From Prochlorococcaceae cyanobacterium jk18x22bins.40 (GTDB lineage Bacteria; Cyanobacteriota; Cyanobacteriia; PCC-6307; Cyanobiaceae): 59,575 nucleotides of DNA. The stretch is from the NCBI GenBank assembly GCA_022826155.1, contig JAJDVL010000030.1, forward strand, positions 1 through 59,575, read 5' to 3'. Every line of letters starts with the position of its first letter. Within the stretch, counting starts at the first letter, position 1. The translations under genes and the position numbers were made by a program. The notes beneath the pieces are model-generated. The model was given only the letters and a program-made list of their open reading frames with translations, had not been told where the DNA came from and made no database searches. Below, one piece after another: positions 45,452 through 59,575 of the stretch.

Positions 45452-45754
45452 TCATTCTACAGGAGAATCTTGAACCAGTTCCCCGTTGTCCGACTCAGCG
45501 CCGTCCAACTCGGCTGCCAGGGCGGCATCAATGGTGGGATGATTGGAGATGCGCAGGCTTTTCTGGACCCGTTTTCGTCGTCGTGCGTCTTGCAGGCAAC
45601 GTTGGGAACGGCACACATAGGCGGAGCGGCCAAATCCCTGATCCAGGCCAATCCTCCCGTCTGTCAACCGCACCAAGCGCAGCATCCGGGTGCGGTCCTT
45701 GAGGTGTGCGCAACTGACACAACGCCTCACCACAGGCTTGTGGGTGGTGCTCAT
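45452..45754 (-). CDS. ylxR: YlxR-family (DUF448) RNA-binding protein
   Basis: 100 residues from ATG 45754 (MSTTHKPVVRRCVSCAHLKDRTRMLRLVRL). The motif RRCVSC near the start and GRSAYVCRSQRCLQDARRRKRVQKSLR are typical. The family sits between nusA and infB in most bacteria and has been reported to bind RNase P RNA or nucleoid DNA. The start overlaps the nusA stop (ATGA). Confidence 0.92.
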   Translation of the reverse strand: MSTTHKPVVRRCVSCAHLKDRTRMLRLVRLTDGRIGLDQGFGRSAYVCRSQRCLQDARRRKRVQKSLRISNHPTIDAALAAELDGAESDNGELVQDSPVE

Positions 45755-47079
45755 GGCTGTTGTTGCCAAAGCGTTTGACCATCCAGTTCATCCCGCTGTG
45801 GATAAAGCTCCCGCAGGCGGGCGTCCTCCTCGGCGCGCATGGTCTGCTCCGCCTTGATGCGCGCTTCTGCTTCAACTTGCGCTTTTTCCTCTTTCTGCCG
45901 CTGGGCAATGAGCTTGGCCACCACGGCTTCCTCTCTCTCCTGATCGTACTCCGCCGAATTTTTAATATCGATCTTCCAACCCGTGAGTCGCGCAGCCAGA
46001 CGGACGTTTTGGCCCTGGCGGCCAATGGCCAGGCTCAACTGGTCCGGGGGGACAAGCACGTGGGCGTGGTGCGCTTCAGGATCCACCAGCCGCACTTGAC
46101 CCACCTTGGCGGGGCTTAAGGAATGGGAAATGTATTGGGCCGGGTCCGCCGACCAGCGGATCACGTCAATCTTCTCACCCCGCAACTCGTTGACCACCTG
46201 CTGGATCCGCGAGCCACGGGCTCCAATACAAGCGCCCACAGGGTCCACTTCCCGCTCCGTGCTGTCTACGGACACCTTGGTCCGTGTCCCCACAGAGCGG
46301 GAGGGAGGGTTGGCTTCCCTGGCCACGGCCACAATGCGCACAGACCCCTCCTGGATTTCCGGGACCTCGTTCTCAAACAGGTAGACCACCAGCCCCGCAT
46401 TGGCACGAGAGACAAACAACTGGGGTCCGCGCCGCGGCACCTCCGACACCTCCTTGAGAAACACCCGGAAGGTGGCATTGGCGCGATAGTTGTCACTGGG
46501 AAGCTGATCTCGCCGTGGGAGCTCTGCCTCCACTTCCGGCCGTCCAAGACCGGAACTGACAGCCATGATCACGCTCTGGCGCTCAAAACGCAGGACCCGG
46601 GCGGTGAGCACAGGATCCTCCAGGTCCGCGAACTCCTCCTGGATCATGTGACGCTGGTGGTCCCGTAGCCGCTGGGCCAACGTCTGCTTCGTTTGTGTGG
46701 CGGCCATGCGGCCGAAGTCGTCCCGATCCGGCGTCACGTCCAGCACCACCGTGTCCCCAATCTGGGCATCCTCCGCTACTTGCTGCACGTCGACCAGAGC
46801 AATCTGATGGTCTTCACTATCCACCTGGTCGACAATGATCTTGCTGGCCAGAATCCGGAAGCCTTCCTCGTCAAGGCTGAGGGAGACGTCAAAATTCGCA
46901 AAATAATCCCCGTCAAACGGATCTTTGCCACTCCCCAGCATTTGTGTGCGCCGGTACTTTTCATACCCCTTAAGAAGGGATTCCCGCAGAGCTTGCTCAA
47001 CCGTACTGGGGGGTAGCTTCTTCTCTTCGCTGATGTTCTCGATCAGGGCCGCCAAGCCCGGAAGCATTACAAGCGCCAT
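45751..47079 (-). CDS. nusA: Transcription termination/antitermination factor NusA
   Basis: 442 residues. N-terminal polymerase-binding domain (LIENISEEKKLPPSTVEQALRESLLKGYEKYRR), S1 domain, then two KH domains (EVPEIQEGSVRIVAVAREANPPSRSVGTRTKVSVDSTEREVDPVGACIGARGSRIQQVVNELRGEKIDVIRW). It lacks the C-terminal acidic repeats of enterobacteria but has a coiled, charged C-terminal tail (QRQKEEKAQVEAEARIKAEQTMRAEEDARL). Start may instead be Met5. Confidence 0.95.
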   Translation of the reverse strand: MALVMLPGLAALIENISEEKKLPPSTVEQALRESLLKGYEKYRRTQMLGSGKDPFDGDYFANFDVSLSLDEEGFRILASKIIVDQVDSEDHQIALVDVQQVAEDAQIGDTVVLDVTPDRDDFGRMAATQTKQTLAQRLRDHQRHMIQEEFADLEDPVLTARVLRFERQSVIMAVSSGLGRPEVEAELPRRDQLPSDNYRANATFRVFLKEVSEVPRRGPQLFVSRANAGLVVYLFENEVPEIQEGSVRIVAVAREANPPSRSVGTRTKVSVDSTEREVDPVGACIGARGSRIQQVVNELRGEKIDVIRWSADPAQYISHSLSPAKVGQVRLVDPEAHHAHVLVPPDQLSLAIGRQGQNVRLAARLTGWKIDIKNSAEYDQEREEAVVAKLIAQRQKEEKAQVEAEARIKAEQTMRAEEDARLRELYPQRDELDGQTLWQQQP

Positions 47080-47116
47080 GGATGGTCAGGTTGTGGATAA
47101 CGAAAGAGTGGTTGGC

Positions 47117-47584
47117 CTAGCCGAATTCGCCGGTGGTGAGTCGTACCTGAAGCACATCACCACGGGGAATACGGGTGATGCGGCCCTTGCGGTTCAGCCA
47201 GACCACGGTCTCGTCGCGGCCCATTAAGGTGCCGTGGACAACATCATGACGTCCCTGCCGCTTGCGGTGGAGTTCCACGGGGAACCCACGAAAGCTTTGG
47301 AAATCACGATCACTGACCAGGTCCTCGCTGAGGCCGGGACTGGACACCTCCAGGACAAAGGCCATTGGGAACAGTTTGGCTTCGTCAAGGAGAACCCCCA
47401 GGCGATGGCTGAGCTGTTCACAGTCAACGATGGACACGTCATCTCCATCCAGGCGGCGGATGGCCACAACCACCGTTAGCGGTTGACGGTGGGCCTGAAT
47501 GGCCACATCAGAGACAACCAGGGCGAGGGGGGTGGCGGCTGTCTCGGCGTGACTGCGGACTGCGGGAATTAAGACGTGAGCCAA
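47117..47584 (-). CDS. rimP: Ribosome maturation factor RimP
   Basis: About 155 residues if begun at TTG 47584 (LAHVLIPAVRSHAETAATPLALVVSDV). Recognised by ICD-like VDCEQLSHRLGVLLDEA, FVLEVSSPGLSEDLVSDRDFQSFRGFPVELH and the C-terminal Sm-like DETVVWLNRKGRITRIPRGDVLQVRLTTGEF. It aids 30S subunit maturation. No ATG lies at a suitable place; an ATG at 47683 in the same frame gives an unlikely 33-residue N-terminal extension. First gene of the nusA-infB operon. Confidence 0.88.
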   Translation of the reverse strand: MAHVLIPAVRSHAETAATPLALVVSDVAIQAHRQPLTVVVAIRRLDGDDVSIVDCEQLSHRLGVLLDEAKLFPMAFVLEVSSPGLSEDLVSDRDFQSFRGFPVELHRKRQGRHDVVHGTLMGRDETVVWLNRKGRITRIPRGDVLQVRLTTGEFG

Positions 47585-47739
47585 GATACTGGACCGGACA
47601 GACTCCCTGAGCCATCTGAGGGGAATACTCCTCGCCCAATCTCCACAACTGCACCGTGCTCCGGCAATGGACACGGACACCATGAAAGTTGAACGGACCC
47701 AGTGGCAATGTGAGGAAAAACTAGCAACCTTTCAGACCA

Positions 47740-48531
47740 TTGGCACATCCAACGGCATGGACAGTGGCTCAACTGACAGACCCCCACCTGCTGGCCGACC
47801 CTGGGGGATGCTATCGCGGAGTCAACAGTCATGTCCAGTTCCAGACCTGTCTTCGCGCTGTCTGCAGCGCGGATCCTGACCTTATCCTGCTGACGGGTGA
47901 CCTGGGCCAGGATGAAACCTGGGCAGCCTATGGGTTGCTGCGGGATCAGTTGGCCACCTGTGACAGTCCTGCCCTGGTCATGGCGGGGAACCATGATCAA
48001 CCCCAGTTGCTGAGAAGTTGCCTGGGTCGACACGCCTCGGTTGCGCCCTGTGGGGTGGCCGTGGGCAACTGGCTGGTGATCGGTCTGGATTCCCATGTGG
48101 CCGGTTGCATGGGTGGCCGTCTCTCCGCTGTGCAACTGGACTGGCTTGTGGGCACCCTCCGCTCTCATCCAGGCCCCTGCCTCGTGGCCCTTCACCACCC
48201 ACCAACCGCCATTGGCTCTCCACGCATGGATCCCATCGCCCTGGAGGAGCCGGAGCGTCTTCTGGGCCTGCTCCAGGATTTTCCCCAGGTGAAGGGAGTG
48301 GTGTTCGGCCATGTACATCAAGCCTGGCGGCAGCAGGCCCCCCTGCCGCTGATGGCCTGTCCATCGACAGCAATGCAGATTGCGCCAACCCAGCCCAGCG
48401 TCTATCCCGACGCCCCGGGCTGGCGCCTTCTGCGGTTGGAGGCCGACGGCCGGTTGCACACCCAGGTCATGCGGATCGTCCATGGGCAAGTCACCCCTGA
48501 GGAGCCCCTGACCCAGGATGTACCCGGCTAG
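47740..48531 (+). CDS. Calcineurin-like phosphoesterase (CpdA-type)
   Basis: 263 residues from TTG 47740, or slightly shorter from GTG 47764. Metal-binding motifs of the 3',5'-cyclic-AMP phosphodiesterase-like family: QLTDPHLL, LLTGDLGQDETW, VMAGNHDQPQLL, ALHHPPTAIG, and VVFGHVHQAW. Each contributes Asp/His/Asn ligands for a dinuclear centre. CpdA-like enzymes hydrolyse cAMP, but substrate must be tested. Divergent from rimP. Confidence 0.88.
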   Translation: MAHPTAWTVAQLTDPHLLADPGGCYRGVNSHVQFQTCLRAVCSADPDLILLTGDLGQDETWAAYGLLRDQLATCDSPALVMAGNHDQPQLLRSCLGRHASVAPCGVAVGNWLVIGLDSHVAGCMGGRLSAVQLDWLVGTLRSHPGPCLVALHHPPTAIGSPRMDPIALEEPERLLGLLQDFPQVKGVVFGHVHQAWRQQAPLPLMACPSTAMQIAPTQPSVYPDAPGWRLLRLEADGRLHTQVMRIVHGQVTPEEPLTQDVPG

Positions 48532-49812
<1,281 letters not shown>

Positions 49813-49864
49813 GGCGGAGAAGACACCAGTGCCCTGCTAAGATCTGCCCGTCTGTCTGCGGAGA

Positions 49865-50587
49865 ATGAGCGACCTGGAGAGCCGTGTTAAGCAGGCTGTG
49901 GCCGAGGCAGCAGTGGAGCAGGTCCGGAGCGGCATGGTACTCGGCCTGGGATCGGGATCAACCGCTGCTCTCATGATTCAAGCCTTGGGGAAGCGGTTGA
50001 GCCAAGGTCAACTTGACAACGTCACGGCAGTGCCCACATCCTTCCAAAGCCAGGTTTTGGCCAGCAGGCTGGGCATTCCCCTGGTGGATCTCAACCATGT
50101 GGAGGCCGTTGATTTGGCCATCGATGGCGCCGATGAGGTGGATCCTGGGTTCCAGTTGATCAAGGGAGGGGGCGCCTGCCATGTGCAGGAAAAACTGGTG
50201 GCCTCGGCGGCGCGCCGCTTCGTGGTGGTGGTGGATGCCAGCAAGCTGGTGGAGCGACTGAATCTGGGCTTTCTCCTGCCGGTGGAGGTGCTCCCTGGTG
50301 CTTGGGCCCTGGTGAGTCGCCGTCTTCGGGCCATGGAGGCTGAGTGTGAGTTGCGGATCGCGCAACGGAAGGCCGGGCCGGTGGTGACCGATCAAGGCAA
50401 TCTGGTGCTGGATGCCCGCTTCCCAGGGGGCATTGGTGATGGCGCCGAGTTGGAGCGTCAACTCAACTCAATTCCTGGCGTGGTGGAAAACGGCCTGTTT
50501 GTCAACCTGGTGGACCAGGTGCTGGTGGGAGAGGCGACGGAGCAAGGCATTCATGTGCGTACGCTGGTGCCCCCTGATGGCCCCTGA
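49865..50587 (+). CDS. rpiA: Ribose-5-phosphate isomerase A
   Basis: 240 residues. It interconverts ribose-5-P and ribulose-5-P in the Calvin and pentose phosphate cycles. Marks: [77 protein letters not shown] and LVLDARFPG. Its last 37 bases overlap the hisD stop end tail to tail. Confidence 0.96.
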   Translation: MSDLESRVKQAVAEAAVEQVRSGMVLGLGSGSTAALMIQALGKRLSQGQLDNVTAVPTSFQSQVLASRLGIPLVDLNHVEAVDLAIDGADEVDPGFQLIKGGGACHVQEKLVASAARRFVVVVDASKLVERLNLGFLLPVEVLPGAWALVSRRLRAMEAECELRIAQRKAGPVVTDQGNLVLDARFPGGIGDGAELERQLNSIPGVVENGLFVNLVDQVLVGEATEQGIHVRTLVPPDGP

Positions 50588-51927
50588 TTCTTGCTTTCCG
50601 CCCATTCTTTTTGAGTCTTGAGCCGCCGCCGCACGGATTCCCCATGACTGTGGAGACCCTCGCTGGCCGCCATGGCCATCACGTGTTGACCTGTGGCCTC
50701 CAGCGCCCCATGGGTGTAGTGGATCAGGCTCATATTGGTCATAAAGGTTTCCACGCCAAGGGCGCCGGCAAAACGAGCCGTGCCGCTCGTGGGTAACGTG
50801 TGGTTGGGACCAGCCAGGTAGTCCCCAACCGCCTCAGGCGTCTCGGGGCCGATGAAGACGGCTCCGGCATGGCGGATGCGGGGCAACAGTGCATCGGGCT
50901 GGGCCACCAGGAGTTCCAGGTGTTCCGGCGCAAATTCATTGGCCAACTCAACGGCGTCCTCCAGGGTGGCCACCTTGGCGGCCAGACCCCAGTCCTGGAG
51001 TGATCGGGCGCTGGTGGCTGGCTTGGGGTGCTCCGCCAGTTGCCGGGCCAGACAGGAGGGGAGACGGGACAGCAGACGGTCGCTGGTGGTAAGCACAATG
51101 GCGGCAGCCAGGGGGTCGTGCTCGGCCTGGGCCAGGAGATCAGCCGCCACCAATTCCGGGGATGCCGTCTCGTCGGCAATCACCAGCACCTCACTGGGGC
51201 CAGCCAAGGCATCAATGGCCACTGTGCCGTACACCGCCTTCTTGGCCATGGTCACGTAGACGTTCCCAGGTCCCGTGATCACGTCCACGGCAGGGACGGT
51301 CTCCGTGCCATAGGCCAGAGCAGCAATGGCCTGGGCCCCTCCAATCCGGTAGATCCGGTCCACGCCCGCCAGGGCTGCGGCCGCCAACACCACCGGATTG
51401 ACTGAACCGTCCTTGGACGGCGGAGTCACCATCACCACCTGTTCCACCCCAGCTACCTTGGCAGGAACGGCATTCATCAAGACGGTGCTGGGATAGGCGG
51501 CTCGGCCACCGGGAATGTAGAGTCCCGCCCGGGTCATGGGCCGCCAACGGCGTTGCAGCCGTTCTCCGTAGGGGCCGGTCATGTCAATGTCCAGAGGGCG
51601 CTGTTGGCGGTGGAACGTCTCAATGCGGCTGTGGGCGGCTTCCAGCGCCAGCCGCAACTCCGCTGGCAAACTGGCCAAGGCCCGCGCACCAGCCTCCGGG
51701 GCCACCAGCAACTCCTGGGCGGCAAAGCGCTGCCCGTCAAAACGGGCTGTAAAGTCCAGGAGGGCGGCATCTCCCTGCTCCCGCACGGCAGCAAGGATTG
51801 CCTCCACTTGCCGGATGTGTTGCTGGTTGCTGTGGAGGCGTGCTGCAATCTGCCGCAGACGGGCCCGGGCGTCTTGGGCCGTCTGCAGAATCGGCAGACC
51901 GGGCAATGCCGTTGTTGCGGCACCCAT
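50551..51927 (-). CDS. hisD: Histidinol dehydrogenase
   Basis: 458 residues from ATG 51927 ([15 protein letters not shown]). Last two steps of histidine synthesis. Marks: [113 protein letters not shown], and [24 protein letters not shown]. The zinc and catalytic His/Glu residues are in their usual blocks. Confidence 0.96.
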   Translation of the reverse strand: MGAATTALPGLPILQTAQDARARLRQIAARLHSNQQHIRQVEAILAAVREQGDAALLDFTARFDGQRFAAQELLVAPEAGARALASLPAELRLALEAAHSRIETFHRQQRPLDIDMTGPYGERLQRRWRPMTRAGLYIPGGRAAYPSTVLMNAVPAKVAGVEQVVMVTPPSKDGSVNPVVLAAAALAGVDRIYRIGGAQAIAALAYGTETVPAVDVITGPGNVYVTMAKKAVYGTVAIDALAGPSEVLVIADETASPELVAADLLAQAEHDPLAAAIVLTTSDRLLSRLPSCLARQLAEHPKPATSARSLQDWGLAAKVATLEDAVELANEFAPEHLELLVAQPDALLPRIRHAGAVFIGPETPEAVGDYLAGPNHTLPTSGTARFAGALGVETFMTNMSLIHYTHGALEATGQHVMAMAASEGLHSHGESVRRRLKTQKEWAESKNQGPSGGTSVRT

Positions 51928-51945
51928 TGCAGAGGCGATGGCTAA

Positions 51946-53173
<1,228 letters not shown>

Positions 53174-53442
53174 TGCTGGCCTCAAACACCGTGACCCACT
53201 TATAGACTAGGCTTCCAGATAGGACTTGGTGATGCCCTGTGGCAAACTGAGTCGGAATTACCCCCACAAGGCACTTGTCCAAGGTCGAGGAACTCCACCA
53301 CAGGTCTTGAGCGGCTAAGCAGGGTCGAGCGTCATCCCCTTTGAAGGACTGCCTGCCTGCCTCTTGCCTTGCATGAAGCCCTCTCCCGATCAACCCCCAA
53401 CCAACCCCGTCTTTGTCATTTCTTCAACAGGGACACCACCCT
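53174..53442. promoter_or_regulatory. Upstream region of rpoB
   Basis: About 270 bases without a supported gene. The rpoBC1C2 promoter should lie here; TATAGACT near 53200 is a possible -10 but no firm -35 can be pointed to. No hairpin attenuator was recognised. Confidence 0.4.
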
Positions 53443-56730
<3,288 letters not shown>

Positions 56731-56816
56731 CCTCCACACGGTGACCGGAAGGCGTTGCTGCCTCCCTGAACCATCCTTCTCCCCTTCTCTTCCTCTGATC
56801 CTGATTCTTGAAGGCC

Positions 56817-59575
56817 ATGTCCACCAGCAACATCCGCTCCGAAAACCACTTTGACTACGTCAGGATTACCCTGGCCTCTCCGGAACGGATCCGTTCCTGG
56901 GGGCAGCGCACCTTGCCCAACGGCCATGTGGTTGGTGAAGTCACAAAACCGGAAACCATTAACTACCGTACATTGAAACCGGAAATGGACGGTCTTTTCT
57001 GCGAAAAAATCTTTGGCCCTGCTAAAGACTGGGAATGCCATTGTGGCAAATACAAGCGGGTGCGCCATCGGGGAATCGTTTGCGAGCGCTGTGGCGTTGA
57101 GGTGACTGAAAGTCGGGTGCGGCGCCATCGCATGGGTTACATCAAGCTAGCGGCATCTGTTTCCCATGTATGGTATTTGAAAGGGATTCCAAGTTACGTG
57201 GCGATCATCTTGGATATGCCATTACGAGATGTAGAGCAAATTGTCTACTTTAATTGCTATGTTGTTTTAACAGAAAATGAACAATACAATAAAATGATTG
57301 ATCAACTTTTCAATGTGGCTACTTATTCTATTACCTTAGGTGAATTGCCAAGCTCTGATGTAGTTATTAATCTTAATGTCAAAAGCAATAGTTCTTCCAC
57401 TACAAAAATTAGTGCAGATAAATTAGTTTTCAATGCAACCAACTGGAATACGCCACAAAAAGTAAAAATCATGGGGAATAACAATAAAGATAAACAGCGT
57501 GATTTTACTATAAACTACTCAATTTCTAGTCAAGATAGTAGATATAAAAGTGAATATGTTTCAGTCAATGAAGTCAATGTTAGCGCAACTGATGAAGATA
57601 TTAAGAATGTTGTGATTACACCCGGTGTGACTTCGACTGAACCAGGAACATACAACATCAGACTGAGCACTGCCCCCATTGCTGATGTTCAAGTTACTGC
57701 TGTCCCCATCATCGATGGAGAGTCGCGCTATCCTATTGGCAAAAAAATTCTAAATTTGACAAGTAAAAGTCTTAGTACAAAAACAAACAAAGAACTCAAA
57801 GATCTTTGTAAACAGTACGGTCTAAAAGGATCTGGGACCAAAGCCGAACTTTGTCAAAGACTAGAACAAGCTGGTAGAGCAAGCCAATCCGTGGAGAATC
57901 GGCCACCAACACTGGAGAGCTCCAACCTAGTCGTCAGTCCCCAGACACTGATCTTTACGCCTGACAACTGGGACAGTCCTCAAAAAATTGTCATTGAAAA
58001 TATCAATAAAAATGATCCCCAAGCTCAATTAGATATTGGCTACTCCATTGTCATTAATGATGTTCAATACAATGGCAAGTCAAAAATTGAAGTTAATGAA
58101 GATAATAACATGGAAACAATAGTTATTTCATTAGAAAGCAATAAAACATTAGTTACTCTCATGAATTCAGAAAAGTATAAGCTGGAATACAAGCAACTTC
58201 TGACCGAAGACGAATGGCTTGAAATTGAAGACTTTATTTACACAATGGAATTTGATATTGACCAGGAGCCAGAGGTTGACATCGGGGCTGAAGCGCTAAA
58301 ACAGCTCTTGAAGCACTTGGACTTACAAGCTATTGCAGAAGAAATTCGTGAAGAAGTAATAAAAAGTAAAGGTCAAAAGAGAGCTAGACTAATTAAGCGA
58401 TTGCGAGTGATTGATAACTTTATTGCTACAAAGTCTCGACCAGAGTGGATGATTCTAGATAACTTGCCCGTGATTCCACCAGATCTGCGTCCCATGGTGC
58501 AGTTGGATGGTGGACGGTTTGCTACCAGTGATCTGAATGACCTTTATCGACGTGTAATCAACCGTAACAATCGCCTGGCTAGGTTGCAGGAAATCCTTGC
58601 CCCTGAGATCATTATCCGAAATGAAAAGCGGATGCTTCAGGAAGCTGTCGATGCCTTGATTGACAATGGGCGACGGGGACGTGTAGTTGTGGGCGCCAAT
58701 AATCGTGCCTTTAAGTCTCTCAGTGATATTATTGAAGGTAAGCAAGGCCGCTTCCGTCAGAATCTTTTGGGGAAGCGAGTTGATTACTCTGGACGTTCCG
58801 TGATCGTGGTGGGTCCCAGTCTCAAGATCCATCAGTGTGGTTTACCCAAGGAGATGGCCATTGAACTGTTTCAGCCTTTTGTGATTCATCGCCTAATTCG
58901 CCAAAATATTGTCAATAACATTAAATCAGCCAAGAAAATGATTCAACGAAATGACGATGAGGTGATGCTTGTTCTTCAGGAGGTAATTGATGGACATCCC
59001 ATTTTGTTGAACCGCGCTCCCACTCTACACCGTTTAGGTATCCAGGCTTTTGAGCCCAAGCTGGTGGATGGGCGTGCGATTCAACTGCACCCTCTGGTTT
59101 GCCCGGCCTACAACGCGGACTTCGACGGAGATCAAATGGCCGTCCATGTGCCTCTGGCTCTGGAGGCTCAAGCTGAAGCCCGACTGTTAATGCTGGCCAG
59201 CAACAACGTGCTCTCCCCTGCCACAGGTACCCCCATCATCACCCCATCCCAGGACATGGTTCTGGGCGCATACTACCTGACCGCCGAGTCTCCTGACGCC
59301 ACCAAAAAACCACCCTACGGCAGCCATCGCCACACCTATGCTTCCTTGGCAGACGTGAGCAGTGCCTATGACCAGGAACTCCTCAACCTGCATGATTGGG
59401 TGTGGGTCCGCTTCCATGGGGAGGTGGACAATCCTGACGAGGCGGATCGCCCCCACCGCGTGGAGAAGTTTAAGGATGGCACCCGACTTGAACACTGGAA
59501 GTTTCGCTGTGACCGTTTCGACAGTGGCGGCCGCCTGTTCAGCCGCATGATCTTGACCACAGTGGGGCGTGTTGT
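56817..59575 (+). CDS. rpoC1: RNA polymerase subunit gamma (RpoC1) with large internal insertion; 3' end beyond window
   Basis: ATG 56817, 87 bp after rpoB; 919 codons are in the window with no stop. Residues 1-152 are normal: [36 protein letters not shown], the zinc-binding [19 protein letters not shown], and [20 protein letters not shown]. About 300 extra residues follow (about 153-455). Normal sequence resumes at [15 protein letters not shown] and continues through [84 protein letters not shown] and the catalytic [15 protein letters not shown]. The frame is preserved across both joins, so the product should be a full gamma subunit with an extra domain. In cyanobacteria gamma is the N-terminal part of beta-prime. 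Confidence 0.93.
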   Translation, partial: MSTSNIRSENHFDYVRITLASPERIRSWGQRTLPNGHVVGEVTKPETINYRTLKPEMDGLFCEKIFGPAKDWECHCGKYKRVRHRGIVCERCGVEVTESRVRRHRMGYIKLAASVSHVWYLKGIPSYVAIILDMPLRDVEQIVYFNCYVVLTENEQYNKMIDQLFNVATYSITLGELPSSDVVINLNVKSNSSSTTKISADKLVFNATNWNTPQKVKIMGNNNKDKQRDFTINYSISSQDSRYKSEYVSVNEVNVSATDEDIKNVVITPGVTSTEPGTYNIRLSTAPIADVQVTAVPIIDGESRYPIGKKILNLTSKSLSTKTNKELKDLCKQYGLKGSGTKAELCQRLEQAGRASQSVENRPPTLESSNLVVSPQTLIFTPDNWDSPQKIVIENINKNDPQAQLDIGYSIVINDVQYNGKSKIEVNEDNNMETIVISLESNKTLVTLMNSEKYKLEYKQLLTEDEWLEIEDFIYTMEFDIDQEPEVDIGAEALKQLLKHLDLQAIAEEIREEVIKSKGQKRARLIKRLRVIDNFIATKSRPEWMILDNLPVIPPDLRPMVQLDGGRFATSDLNDLYRRVINRNNRLARLQEILAPEIIIRNEKRMLQEAVDALIDNGRRGRVVVGANNRAFKSLSDIIEGKQGRFRQNLLGKRVDYSGRSVIVVGPSLKIHQCGLPKEMAIELFQPFVIHRLIRQNIVNNIKSAKKMIQRNDDEVMLVLQEVIDGHPILLNRAPTLHRLGIQAFEPKLVDGRAIQLHPLVCPAYNADFDGDQMAVHVPLALEAQAEARLLMLASNNVLSPATGTPIITPSQDMVLGAYYLTAESPDATKKPPYGSHRHTYASLADVSSAYDQELLNLHDWVWVRFHGEVDNPDEADRPHRVEKFKDGTRLEHWKFRCDRFDSGGRLFSRMILTTVGRV
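57273..58180 (+). other. In-frame ~300-residue insert in rpoC1: two NW-PQ beta-sandwich repeats
   Basis: Between VVLT and [11 protein letters not shown], where other cyanobacteria have a linker of about ten residues. Repeat 1: [19 protein letters not shown], then [18 protein letters not shown] and [24 protein letters not shown]. Repeat 2: [20 protein letters not shown], interrupted by a SAP motif, then [18 protein letters not shown] and [17 protein letters not shown]. The core motif is the same as LTFTTSNWNTPQTVTVTGV in the secreted protein at the left edge of the window. No intein motifs and no intron boundaries are visible. Confidence 0.88.
57771..57875 (+). other. SAP-like motif nested in the rpoC1 insert
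   Basis: The peptide [18 protein letters not shown] followed by [17 protein letters not shown] has the helix-turn-helix spacing of the SAP domain (hydrophobic helix 1, G-L-x3-GTKxEL, helix 2 with RL). SAP domains usually bind DNA or RNA. It lies inside the second beta-sandwich repeat, between its first strands and its NW-x-x-PQ half. Confidence 0.75.

Noticed and set aside
57273..58180. Intein or intron as explanation for the rpoC1 interruption
   Set aside because: No intein splice motifs (Cys/Ser at the N-join, His-Asn at the C-join), no homing endonuclease, no intron RNA features; the insert reads as structural repeats and joins a normally variable linker rather than a conserved active-site motif.

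Overview
The window reads as a GC-rich picocyanobacterial chromosome of the marine Synechococcus/Cyanobium type. The support is photosynthesis and cyanobacterial housekeeping genes: psbY, crtH, ndhH, ndhL, a CP12-like gene, the ado/aar alkane pair, rpoB followed by a split rpoC1, a Tab2-family gene and DUF3007/DUF3493/DUF2301 proteins. A sponge-symbiont lineage such as 'Candidatus Synechococcus spongiarum' would fit the large secreted repeat protein, the vanadium haloperoxidase cassette and the glycine-betaine transporter. That assignment is inference, not something the sequence proves.

Layout. (1) 1-4237, minus: most of a very large secreted Calx-beta/Ig-like repeat protein that runs off the left edge. 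(2) 4238-5622: a mostly empty stretch with a small coiled-coil gene and a decayed duplication. (3) 5623-11445: fur-type regulator, class II aldolase, tRNA-Lys, gamma-carbonic-anhydrase-like protein, psbY, crtH, ndhH. (4) 11523-14475: a cassette holding a porin-like protein and a vanadium haloperoxidase, bounded by two identical 84-bp repeats that each contain an unusual tRNA-Leu(UAA)-like gene; a relic of trpA lies just inside the left repeat. (5) 14534-19229: ndhL, DUF3007, trpA, YciI-like, then pgeF, Tab2 and an S1-domain protein on the minus strand. (6) 19303-24554: a lipid/hydrocarbon block (creatininase-like, ado, aar, accA, SDR, folE). (7) 24558-30536: trpF, site-2 protease, a lone sugar permease, a PgpH-type HD phosphodiesterase, folD. 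(8) 30592-34245: proX-proW-proV betaine/proline uptake. (9) 34295-41187: CP12-like protein, conserved proteins, a glutathione-transferase family reductase, the pntA1-pntA2-pntB transhydrogenase operon, aspartoacylase-like protein, a 48-residue ORF, tRNA-Thr, DUF3493. (10) 41219-47584, minus: rimP-nusA-ylxR-infB. (11) 47740-53173: phosphodiesterase, HtrA protease, rpiA, hisD, rpsT, tatD. (12) 53443-59575: rpoB and the first 919 codons of rpoC1.

The most striking observation is in rpoC1. The reading frame for the RNA polymerase gamma subunit is interrupted, in frame, by about 300 residues (57273-58180) sitting between two blocks that are adjacent in other cyanobacteria. The extra segment holds two copies of the same 'NW-x-x-PQ' beta-sandwich repeat found in the secreted protein at the left edge, and the second copy is itself split by a SAP-type nucleic-acid-binding motif. 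The insert and about 0.1 kb upstream plus 0.8 kb downstream of conserved rpoC1 are strongly AT-rich compared with the rest of the window, which points to import from a low-GC donor or, less happily, to an assembly chimera.

The two largest atypical genes (left-edge repeat protein and rpoC1) both leave the window, so their full lengths are unknown. All functional calls are by recognition of family motifs; no database search was run.
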